Shown here one piece after another: positions 25,526 to 32,649 of a DNA stretch of 64,000 nt (its first letter is position 1; every line of letters begins with the position of its first letter). Both the position numbers and the translations under genes were made by a program. The notes under the pieces were generated by a model, which saw only the letters and a list, made by a program, of their open reading frames with translations, searched no databases and was not told where the DNA came from. This DNA comes from Pyxidicoccus caerfyrddinensis (GTDB lineage Bacteria; Myxococcota; Myxococcia; Myxococcales; Myxococcaceae), in contig NZ_JAAIYA010000038.1 in NCBI RefSeq assembly GCF_010894405.1, positions 1-64,000 on the forward strand, in the 5' to 3' direction.

Positions 25526-28300
25526 ATGAACGCCAGAAGCCGTCTCCAGACCCGCCGGCCCCGCGCCGTCACGGGCGCCCTCGTCCTGCTCGCCCTGTTG
25601 CTGGGGGCGTGCACCACGCTGCCTATCCGGGGGCAGGTGGTGATGCGCGACGTGTCCTTCCCGCTGCGCGACTTCCGCATGCCCTCGGGGCTGCGCGTGG
25701 TGGTGGAGGAGGACCGCCGCTCGCCGGTGGTGGCGGTGGTGGCCGTCGTCGGCGTGGGTGGCTCCAGCGACCCGAGCGGCAAGGAGGGCCTGGCGCACGT
25801 GGTGGAGCACCTGACCTTCCGCTCCCGCCATGCGGGCGGCCCGTCCATCCAGTCGCGGCTGGAAGCGGCGGGCGTGGGCCACTCCAACGCGTCCACCAGT
25901 CTGGACTACACGGCCTACGAGGCGCTCGCGGCCCGCGAAGCGCTGCCCGCGCTGCTGAAGATGCACGGCCAGTGGCTGGCGTCGCCCGTCGCGGGCATCA
26001 CCCCGGAGGTGTTCGCGGTGGAGCGCGAGGTGGTGCGCAACGAATTGCGCCAGCGCAACGAGACGGGCTACGTGGGGCAGGTCTTCAGCTGGATGAACGC
26101 GGCCTCCTTCCCGGCGGACCATCCCTACGCGCGGCCCCTCATCGGCACGCACTCCACGCTGACCGCGCTCACGCTGGCGGACGCGCAGCGCTTCGCGCGC
26201 GCCCACTACCGTCCGGACAACGTGACGCTGGTCATCTCCGGTGACGTGGACCTCGCCGCCGTGGAGCCGCTGCTGCGCGAGAGCCTCCCCGCCGCGTGGG
26301 TGGGCTCCGGCGCGCCGCTGGCCGTGGAGCCGCGCCTGCCCGTGAAGGTGGCCGAGCCTCCGCTCACCCCCGCGCCGAAGTCGCTGCCGGAGTACGCGGC
26401 GGCGGTACCGTCGCCCGAGCTGTACCTGTCGTGGGTGCTGCCTCGCGGCTTCGACGAGCAGGGCGCCGTGCAGGAGTTCGTCCGCGCCAGCCTCGACCGG
26501 AACCTCTGGGACGCGGTGCGCAACGACGGCGACATCGTCGGCATCAGCACGGGCCTGGTGCCCGGCACGCGCGCGTCGCTGCTCGTGGTGCGGGTGCAGC
26601 TCAGTCGCGGGGACCACCCCCAGCGCTCGGCGGAGAAGGTGCTGGACCAGGTCCACCAGGCCTGGTCCGGAGTCGGGCAGGAAGTGCAGGCCGCGGAGGC
26701 CGCGCAGGTGCTCGGCAAGGAGGCCGACTTCCAGGCCGCGCGCCGCAACGTCGTCACCGGCATGGTGCTGGAGTCGGAGAACCTCCTGTCGCGCACCCTG
26801 CGCCGCGCGCTGCTCACCCACTTCACGCTCGACGTGCGCTCCTACACGCGCTCGCAGATGGCGCTGATGGCGCTCGGCGGCAGCCAGGTGACGGACTTCG
26901 CGTACACCTGGCTGCAGCGGGACCGGGCGCGCATCATGCTCGTGCGCCCCGGTGAGAGCGGGACGGCGGTGGCCGAGGCCGGCGCCACGCAGCTCCCGGC
27001 GCAGCCCGAGCCCACGGCGCCCGTGGAGCGCGCCACGCCGTCCATGGTGACGGCCCTCTCCGCGCCGGTGCACATGCTCAAGCTGGACAACGGCATGGAG
27101 GTGTTGCTCGCCCCGCGCCCGGGCCTGCCGGTGGTGCGGGTGGGCGCCGCGATGGGTGGAGGCTCCGCATACGGGGCGAAGCCCGGCGTGGCGGAACTGG
27201 CCGGCGCTGGCTCGTTCCGCGAGTCCTGGTTCGAGGGCCGTCCCAGCGACTGGGGCCTGTGGGACTCCAGCTCGCTCCAGAGAGACCATGTCCGCGTCGA
27301 GCTGTCCGGCACCGCCGGCAACGTGGGCAACATGCTGGCGATGCTCGCCGAGCAGCTCTCCTCCGTGCGCACGTCCGAGGACGTCGTGCGCTTCCTGCGC
27401 GAGCAGGTCCTGCCGTGGCACGCCGCCGTGGATGGCCGTCCCGAGGTGCAGGCCCACCGCGCCCTGCTGGGCGCGCTCTACGGTACGCACCCCTACGCCC
27501 ACGAGGCGACGGGCGCGGAGATGGCCCAGGTGTCCTGGTCGGATGCCCAGGACTGGATTGAAGACGTGTACCGGCCCGGTAACACGGTGGTGGTCATCGC
27601 GGGCGAGTTCGACGTGAAGGAAGTGGAGGCGCTGGCGCGCAAGTACCTTGGTGGCTGGAGCCGGGGGACGCCTCAGCCGGTGGACCTGGCGGCGGCACCG
27701 GCGCTGCCCGCGGCCTCCGCGCGTCCCAACGTCCTGCTCACCCCGCGCCCGGGCGCCACCCAGGGCCAGGTCCACATGGCGTGCCGGCTGCCGGCGGCCA
27801 CGCCCGAGGCCGAGGCGCGCTACTCGATGATGGCGGAGTTGATGGAGGTGCAGGCCTGGCACGACATGCGCTCCCAGCGCGGCGCCTCCTACGGCTTCCA
27901 GTCCAGCACCTGGCTGGGGCGCGGTGGGGCGGCGCACCTGATGGTGGAGGGCATGGTGGACGCGCGGCGCATGAGCGAGGGCGTGGGCTCGGTGCGCCAG
28001 GCCCTGGCCGCGTTCGCGAAGACGGTGTCGGCGCGGGACTTGGAGCAGGCCCGCTCGCGGCTGCTCGCGCGGCAGGCGGTGTCCTTCATCTCCACGTCGG
28101 CCTGGGTGGACGCGCTGCTGGACACGCGCGTGCGGGGCTTCACGCCCGACGCGCTGGCGCAGCGGCCCGCGCACCTCCAGGCGGTGACGTCCGAGGCGCT
28201 CCAGCGCGAGTTCGCTGGCTGCCTCGAGCGGCTGGTGGTGGCTGTCACGGCCGACGAGGGCCAGGGCAAGGCCGCGCTCCAGGCCCTGTCGCAGCCGTAG
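25526..28300 (+). CDS. M16-family zinc metalloprotease lipoprotein, two-domain
   Basis: A 924-residue protein starting with a lipobox (LLALLLGACTT). The first M16 half has the inverted zinc motif HVVEH (His91, Glu94, His95) and the third ligand region EREVVRNELRQ. The second half, from about residue 510 (LKLDNGMEVLLAPRPGLPVVRVG), lacks HxxEH, as in pitrilysin-like and PqqL-type clamshell enzymes where one half is inactive. It probably degrades peptides at the envelope. The start at 25526 has GGAG five bases upstream; the frame extending to 25109 overlaps the GMC gene and is not coding. Confidence 0.9.
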   Translation: MNARSRLQTRRPRAVTGALVLLALLLGACTTLPIRGQVVMRDVSFPLRDFRMPSGLRVVVEEDRRSPVVAVVAVVGVGGSSDPSGKEGLAHVVEHLTFRSRHAGGPSIQSRLEAAGVGHSNASTSLDYTAYEALAAREALPALLKMHGQWLASPVAGITPEVFAVEREVVRNELRQRNETGYVGQVFSWMNAASFPADHPYARPLIGTHSTLTALTLADAQRFARAHYRPDNVTLVISGDVDLAAVEPLLRESLPAAWVGSGAPLAVEPRLPVKVAEPPLTPAPKSLPEYAAAVPSPELYLSWVLPRGFDEQGAVQEFVRASLDRNLWDAVRNDGDIVGISTGLVPGTRASLLVVRVQLSRGDHPQRSAEKVLDQVHQAWSGVGQEVQAAEAAQVLGKEADFQAARRNVVTGMVLESENLLSRTLRRALLTHFTLDVRSYTRSQMALMALGGSQVTDFAYTWLQRDRARIMLVRPGESGTAVAEAGATQLPAQPEPTAPVERATPSMVTALSAPVHMLKLDNGMEVLLAPRPGLPVVRVGAAMGGGSAYGAKPGVAELAGAGSFRESWFEGRPSDWGLWDSSSLQRDHVRVELSGTAGNVGNMLAMLAEQLSSVRTSEDVVRFLREQVLPWHAAVDGRPEVQAHRALLGALYGTHPYAHEATGAEMAQVSWSDAQDWIEDVYRPGNTVVVIAGEFDVKEVEALARKYLGGWSRGTPQPVDLAAAPALPAASARPNVLLTPRPGATQGQVHMACRLPAATPEAEARYSMMAELMEVQAWHDMRSQRGASYGFQSSTWLGRGGAAHLMVEGMVDARRMSEGVGSVRQALAAFAKTVSARDLEQARSRLLARQAVSFISTSAWVDALLDTRVRGFTPDALAQRPAHLQAVTSEALQREFAGCLERLVVAVTADEGQGKAALQALSQP

Positions 28301-28427
28301 CCTCCGCCGCGCCCGCCTCCTCGCCTGGTGTCCGTTCATCCTGTCGAGGGGGTGAGGGCGCGGCCGCTACACCCTGGAGGACTGCCTACCTTCCCACCAC
28401 CAAGGAATCCTCAGGAGGGGTGGCCGC

Positions 28428-29300
28428 ATGAGATGGCAGGGGGGACGTCGCAGCTCGAACATCGAGGACCGGCGGGGCAGTGGGTTGGGCCGTCCGCTGG
28501 CGGTGGGCGGTGGCATAGGCTCCATCGTGGTGGCGCTGCTGGTGATGCTGCTCGGCGGAGACCCCTCGGACGTGCTCAACGGCGGGGAGCAGGGGACGAC
28601 CGCGGGCACCGGCGGCTCCGGGCAGGCGGTGGACCCGCGGCAGGACCCGATGAAGGACTTCGTGGCCGTCATCCTGGCGGACACCGAAGACACCTGGCCC
28701 GGCCTCCTGAAGCCCGTGGGCGTGACGTACCAACAGCCGCACCTGGTGCTCTTCTCGGACATGGTGCAGTCCGCGTGCGGCACGCAGGAGGCCGCGGTGG
28801 GGCCCTTCTATTGCCCGCCGGACCAGCGCGTGTACCTGGACCTCAACTTCTTCGACGAGCTGGACCGCCGCTTCGGCGCCCCGGGTGACTTCGCGCAGGC
28901 CTACGTGGTGGCGCACGAGGTGGGGCACCACGTGCAGAACCTGCTGGGCATCTCCGACCAGGTGCACTCGCAGCGCAGCCGGATGTCCGAGCGCGATGCC
29001 AACGCCCTGTCCGTGCTGACCGAGCTGCAGGCGGACTGCTTCGCCGGCATCTGGGCCCACCACGCGCAGAAGCAGCGCAAGGTGCTGGAGGAGGGCGACG
29101 TGGAGGAGGGCCTGGGCGCGGCGACGGCCATCGGCGATGACACGCTCCAGCGCCGCGCGCGGGGCCGTGTCGTCCCCGAGTCCTTCACCCACGGCTCCTC
29201 CGCGCAGCGCGTGTCCTGGTTCCGCCGGGGACTGGAGCAGGGCACGCTCGAGGCGTGTGACACCTTCAACGACGGCGCCGCCGGCACGCGCGGCCGCTAA
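28428..29300 (+). CDS. ypfJ: neutral zinc metallopeptidase (YpfJ family)
   Basis: A 290-residue protein matching the YpfJ/KPN_02809 family. The N-terminus MRWQGGRRSSNIEDRRG is followed by a membrane helix (GSIVVALLVMLLGG), a variable linker, and the catalytic segment AYVVAHEVGHHVQNLLG (HExxH). The downstream sequence ADCFAGIWAHHAQ and the C-terminal HGSSAQRVSWFRRGLEQG are family signatures. It probably faces the periplasm. GAGGGG precedes the start. Confidence 0.92.
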   Translation: MRWQGGRRSSNIEDRRGSGLGRPLAVGGGIGSIVVALLVMLLGGDPSDVLNGGEQGTTAGTGGSGQAVDPRQDPMKDFVAVILADTEDTWPGLLKPVGVTYQQPHLVLFSDMVQSACGTQEAAVGPFYCPPDQRVYLDLNFFDELDRRFGAPGDFAQAYVVAHEVGHHVQNLLGISDQVHSQRSRMSERDANALSVLTELQADCFAGIWAHHAQKQRKVLEEGDVEEGLGAATAIGDDTLQRRARGRVVPESFTHGSSAQRVSWFRRGLEQGTLEACDTFNDGAAGTRGR

Positions 29301-29391
29301 AGGCCCCGGGCCGGATGGCGTTTTCATTCCCCTCCAGGCTTGAATGGCGGGTTGCGGGCCCCAGGTCCGCACCCACCACGCCGGAGGGGAC

Positions 29392-30297
29392 ATGTCAGCA
29401 CCCAGGGCCCTGTTGTCCGCGGCACTCGCCGCCAGTCTCCTCTTCGCTCCCGGCGCGGAGGCGCGCTTCGGCAAGCGCACCTCGTCGGACTCGTCGAAGG
29501 AAGAGTCCCACGAGGCCACCGCCATCGGTGCCGATGAAGACAAGGACGACGACGACGATGACGACGAGCCCTCGAAGGCCCAGGACTCCCAGTCGTCGGA
29601 CTCGGACGGCGGCGGGTGCTGTGGCGGGGCGGCGTCGAGTCTCGGTGAGGAAATCCTGGGGAGCCTGTTCCGGGTGATGCTGGAGGGGCTCGTCTACGTC
29701 ATCGCCACCAATGGCACGCACCTGGACGGGGAGCCGAATCCCGACTCGGAGGTGAGCCAGTCGCGCCGGCACGCCGCGCCGCTGTCCATGCGCATGGGGG
29801 TGCAGGGCGTGATGCCGGGAGAAGGCGCGAGCGCCCTGGACATGTACTTCGGCATGGAGGAGCGCCGCTTCGGTGTGGCGGCGAACGTGCTCCGGCTGGA
29901 ATTGCCCACCGACGACGGGACGGAGGGCGTGGACCGGCTCACGCTGGTGGAGGCACACGTGAGTCATGCGTTCTACGTCCACCCGCGAGCCCGCGTCCGC
30001 GCCGAGGCGGGTGTGAGCACCGCGCGAGCGCCGGACGTCACCCTGGTGGGGCCCAGCGTGGCGGTCTCCGTCGAGGCCTGCCTGCTGGGACCGCTGGACG
30101 TGGAGGCCCGGGCTCAGCTCACGCCGCTGCCCTACCGGCAGGTCGACGGCACGGCCGGCCTCGCCCTGCACCTGGGCGGCTTCGTGCTGCGCGGGGGCTG
30201 GCGCGGCCTCTTCCTGGACGACCTGGGCGTGGTGGACGGCATCTCCCACCAGGACCGCCTGCACGGCCCCTACCTTGGCGCGGGCTTCGCCTTCTGA
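29392..30297 (+). CDS. secreted Asp-rich protein with beta-rich C-terminus, unknown function
   Basis: A 301-residue exported protein: a signal peptide (MSAPRALLSAALAASLLFAPGAEA), an acidic low-complexity stretch (residues 37-75, with a run of Asp and Ser), a CCGG motif near residue 77, a hydrophobic helix (GSLFRVMLEGLVYVIA), then alternating strands ending YLGAGFAF. The terminal Phe and amphipathic strands suggest an outer-membrane barrel. No family is recognised. The start is fixed by GGAGGGG before 29392. Confidence 0.75.
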   Translation: MSAPRALLSAALAASLLFAPGAEARFGKRTSSDSSKEESHEATAIGADEDKDDDDDDDEPSKAQDSQSSDSDGGGCCGGAASSLGEEILGSLFRVMLEGLVYVIATNGTHLDGEPNPDSEVSQSRRHAAPLSMRMGVQGVMPGEGASALDMYFGMEERRFGVAANVLRLELPTDDGTEGVDRLTLVEAHVSHAFYVHPRARVRAEAGVSTARAPDVTLVGPSVAVSVEACLLGPLDVEARAQLTPLPYRQVDGTAGLALHLGGFVLRGGWRGLFLDDLGVVDGISHQDRLHGPYLGAGFAF

Positions 30298-30342
30298 GCG
30301 TCCCCCCGGGGACTTCGCGGGAGGGGTGCACTTTCCGTTGCC

Positions 30343-30371
30343 TTGACGGTTCGTCCGCCATAACGGATATT
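30343..30371 (+). promoter_or_regulatory. promoter of the XRE-cupin operon
   Basis: TTGACG (30343-30348), a 17-base spacer, then GATATT (30366-30371). The -10 element lies inside the first ACGGAT repeat, so a bound repressor would block it. Confidence 0.55.
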
Positions 30372-30400
30372 CCAGTCATCCGTTTTGACGGATATCCGTC
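30362..30400. promoter_or_regulatory. operator array: two ACGGAT inverted repeats
   Basis: AACGGAT (30362-30368) is inverted as ATCCGTT (30378-30384) across nine bases. The perfect 14-base palindrome GACGGATATCCGTC follows at 30387-30400. Four ACGGAT half-sites therefore lie between the -10 element and the first start codon. The XRE protein encoded 150 bases downstream is the natural candidate to bind them. Confidence 0.6.
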
Positions 30401-30420
30401 CGGTAACAAAGAGGGCACCC

Positions 30421-30552
30421 ATGAGCGCAGCCGTCATCGACCTGCAGGACTTCCGCAAGAAGCGCGAGGCCGAGCAGTGTCAGATGATGCGCCCCGCGCC
30501 GGTCCGGCCCTGGATGCCCGTCTGGGTGTGGGTAGTAGTCTGGCCGGTATGA
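30421..30552 (+). CDS. 43-residue leader microprotein coupled to regulator
   Basis: A short gene too small for most annotation. It starts MSAAVIDLQDFRKKREAEQ and ends in a Trp/Val/Pro-rich hydrophobic tail (WMPVWVWVVVWPV). A GAGGG ribosome binding site precedes the ATG. Its TGA stop at 30550-30552 overlaps the ATG of the XRE-cupin gene at 30549 (ATGA), which argues for translational coupling. The tail could be a membrane segment. Function unknown; it may regulate translation of the next gene or be a peptide in its own right. Confidence 0.6.
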   Translation: MSAAVIDLQDFRKKREAEQCQMMRPAPVRPWMPVWVWVVVWPV

Positions 30553-31295
30553 AGTCGGTTCGGGAGAACACGGGTCGGCGGGGCTCGGACGCTTCGGAGC
30601 GCAGGCGGCGCGAAGCGCGGGAGCCAGGCGCGGAGTCCACTCCACCGGCCGAGTCAGCGCCCCCTTCCCAGGACGCCGCCGCGGACACGGAGAAGGCGTG
30701 GTCCTACGAGGTGGCGCACCCCGACACGGACCAGGACCTGGCGCCCATCGTGGGGAAGAACCTACGCCGGCTGCGCAGCCAGCGCGGCCTGTCGCTGGAG
30801 CGGCTGGCGAAGGCGTCTGGCGTCAGCCGGGCCATGCTGGGACAGATTGAGCTGGGGCAGAGCGCGCCCACCATCAACGTGCTGTGGAAGATTGCCCGCG
30901 CGTTGGACCTGCCGTTCTCCGCGCTCATCAGCATGACGGGCGGCGCGGGCACGCGGCTGATGCGGGCGCGGGAGGCCAAGCGGCTCACCTCGCACGACGG
31001 GCGCTTCGCGTCCCGGGCGCTCTTCCCGTTCGACGAGCCCCGGCGCGTGGAGTTCTACGAGCTGCAGCTCAAGGGCCACAGCGAGGAGCGCGCCGAGCCG
31101 CATCCTCCGGGCACGCTGGAGAACCTCATCGTCACGCGGGGCACGCTGGAGATGGAGGTCGGCACGGAGCGCCACCTGCTCGCCGCGGGTGACGCCATCC
31201 TGTTCGAGGCCGACAAGCCCCACGTCTACCGCAACGTGGGGCCGGACGACGTGCAGATGTACCTGGTGATGACGTACGCCGAGGAAGTGGGCTGA
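30549..31295 (+). CDS. XRE-family regulator with C-terminal cupin (SutR-like)
   Basis: A 248-residue regulator. Residues 1-45 are charged and disordered. The Cro/CI helix-turn-helix follows (VGKNLRRLRSQRGLSLERLA, SGVSRAMLGQIELGQSAPTI). The C-terminal cupin (EERAEPHPPGTLENLIVTRG, LLAAGDAILFEADKPHVYRN) has the ligand His residues. Such proteins in E. coli (SutR, PuuR) sense metabolites and repress uptake or sulfur genes. Autoregulation through the ACGGAT repeats upstream is likely. Start chosen by overlap with the microprotein. Confidence 0.88.
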   Translation: MKSVRENTGRRGSDASERRRREAREPGAESTPPAESAPPSQDAAADTEKAWSYEVAHPDTDQDLAPIVGKNLRRLRSQRGLSLERLAKASGVSRAMLGQIELGQSAPTINVLWKIARALDLPFSALISMTGGAGTRLMRAREAKRLTSHDGRFASRALFPFDEPRRVEFYELQLKGHSEERAEPHPPGTLENLIVTRGTLEMEVGTERHLLAAGDAILFEADKPHVYRNVGPDDVQMYLVMTYAEEVG

Positions 31296-31305
31296 GGCGC
31301 GCGCT

Positions 31306-31767
31306 CTAGCGGGCGGTGCCCATCAGCATCGGCATGCCGTTGCACATCATCATCACCGGCGCGCCCATGGTCATCATGGCGTTCATGGCGTCACAGCACT
31401 CCTTCACCATCGCCATGTCCTGACCTTCCATCGGCATCATCTTGCACACCATGCCGTCCTTGCCCATCTCGCACGTCATCCGGACCATCATCGGCGCCAT
31501 CTGACGCATCATCATGGGCATCATCATCGGCATCCCCATGCCCATGGGGTTCATGCCCATGCCGCCCATCATCATCGGGTTCATCGGCATGCCCATGCCG
31601 CCCATCATCATCGGGTTCATCGGCATGCCCATGCCCATCATCGGGTTCATGCCCATGCCGCCCATCATCATCGGGTTCATCGGCATGCCCATCATCATCG
31701 GGTTCATGCCCATCATCGGCATGGAGGGGGCGGAGTTCGTCGGCATCGGGTTCGGGGCGGCCATCAT
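31306..31767 (-). CDS. methionine-rich protein with C-terminal cysteines, unknown function
   Basis: A 153-residue protein in which I count 63 Met (about 41%). Residues 1-95 are repeats of MNPMMMGGMGM and related units. The C-terminal 55 residues are less repetitive and hold five Cys (TCEMG, VCKMM, ECCDA, MCNGM). No signal peptide is evident. Clusters of Met thioethers plus Cys thiols are typical of Cu(I) or Ag(I) sites and of methionine-based oxidant sinks, so metal binding is a reasonable inference, not proof. The start at 31767 has GGAG five bases upstream. Convergent with the XRE regulator, ending 10 bases from it. Confidence 0.8.
   Translation of the reverse strand: MMAAPNPMPTNSAPSMPMMGMNPMMMGMPMNPMMMGGMGMNPMMGMGMPMNPMMMGGMGMPMNPMMMGGMGMNPMGMGMPMMMPMMMRQMAPMMVRMTCEMGKDGMVCKMMPMEGQDMAMVKECCDAMNAMMTMGAPVMMMCNGMPMLMGTAR
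31520..31760 (-). repeat. tandem Met-codon DNA repeats
   Basis: Imperfect units of about 36 bases made of ATG, GGC and AAC-CCG codons recur across the 5' half of the Met-rich gene. They are coding repeats; the unit number could vary between strains by slippage. Confidence 0.7.
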
Positions 31768-32289
31768 GGATGCTCCATGTTCGGGTGGGCGTGAGGCGGG
31801 TGCGTACGGCAGTGCCCGTGGAATAGAGGCTCGCGGCCGCGAACGAAATGTGGCGGGAGGGCATGCGTGCGTTTTCCTCCGAGGCAACGGAGGACCGGCT
31901 CGCCGTGACGGACGCGCTGCCGTGTGGAGCGGACGGCTCTCCGCTGGCGCGGAGGAAGTGTCCTCCGTGTCACGTCGGTGTGGGTGACGGCCTCCGACGG
32001 AATCCGGACAGCGGCCTCGTCCTCAGGTGAGGCGCTCGACGGGGACGAGCAGCACCTCGCGCAGCCGCCAGTCCAGGCGCTTGAGGTCCTCGGCGGCATT
32101 GCTGAGGCGGGCGACGAGCTCCGGCCCGTGCTCGCGCGCATGAATCTTGGCGTCAGCGAATTCCTGTGGGCTACGCGAGCACGGGTGTGGTGCGCCTCGA
32201 TACGGGGCAGGGCCACATGGTGGAGTACGCGCCGCCAGCGTCAGGTGGGGCTGTCGAAGTCAGCGAAAGCGACTTCGAGGAGGCCCTGG
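31768..32289. other. 522-base gap holding hairpin and gene fragments
   Basis: No intact gene. A six-base hairpin CCTCCG/CGGAGG lies at 31876-31893 in the leader of the Met-rich gene. Two coding-like fragments (32023-32166 and 32163-32333) meet head to head, described separately. Confidence 0.55.
32023..32166 (-). pseudogene. 3' fragment of a minus-strand gene
   Basis: A 47-codon segment ending in TGA at 32023 reads like real protein (HGPELVARLSNAAEDLKRLD, LREVLLVPVERLT), with GC-rich third positions and helical character. Upstream of 32166 the same frame turns into non-coding-like sequence, and no start codon with a ribosome binding site is available. It looks like the tail of a lost gene. 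Family unknown. Confidence 0.35.
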
Positions 32290-32333
32290 TCAGGGAATCC
32301 GCCCCTTCACCTTCCACCACAGCAACCCGATGA
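32163..32333 (+). pseudogene. 3' fragment of a plus-strand gene
   Basis: A 56-codon open segment ending in TGA at 32331 reads GYASTGVVRLDTGQGHMVEY and then acidic sequence (VSESDFEEALVRE). It is coding-like from 32163 to about 32295, where it runs into the 3' end of the convergent small gene. No start is present. It begins almost exactly where the minus-strand fragment begins, suggesting a deletion junction. Confidence 0.35.
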
Positions 32334-32631
32334 ACGACTCCGGCAGCGGCTCGGGAGGCGTCATCGCTTCATCCTCATCCCCCCGCCGTGTCGCCGGAGG
32401 CAGGGCCCGCCTGGGCGCCGGCAGTGGCAGCGGCTCGGAGCTGTGCAGCCCCCGCTCCGCCCGCTCCAGCGCCTCGGAGAAGGACCTCCGCCCGGCCTCA
32501 CGCGTGTCGATGGCCGAGACTCCGGACACCCGCTCCGGAGCATGGATGCGGGGAACGGCATCCGCGCCCTCGACGCGGCGGATGCCCTTCACTCCGCCGA
32601 TGGGTCCTCGGGACTTCCGTCCGTAGCTCAT
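32290..32631 (-). CDS. small basic protein downstream of VIT lipoprotein, unknown function
   Basis: A 113-residue protein starting MSYGRKSRGPIGGVKGIRRVEG. It is rich in Arg, Pro and Glu and ends with a short Trp-containing segment (GLLWWKVKGRIP). It lies 18 bases after the VIT/vWA lipoprotein gene on the same strand, so it is probably cotranscribed. The early portion (GGVKGIRRVEGADAVPRI) could be an intrinsically unstructured ligand. Family unknown. Confidence 0.65.
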   Translation of the reverse strand: MSYGRKSRGPIGGVKGIRRVEGADAVPRIHAPERVSGVSAIDTREAGRRSFSEALERAERGLHSSEPLPLPAPRRALPPATRRGDEDEAMTPPEPLPESFIGLLWWKVKGRIP

Positions 32632-32649
32632 CGCGGACCTTCCTCCACC

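Noticed and set aside
31520-31760. Possible CRISPR or tandem-repeat locus
   Set aside because: The repeats have no spacers of constant length and read as Met/Gly/Asn/Pro codons in frame.
31764-32216. 150-codon minus-strand frame upstream of the Met-rich gene
   Set aside because: Low-complexity, no ribosome binding site, and it does not coincide with the coding-like frame found at 32023-32166.
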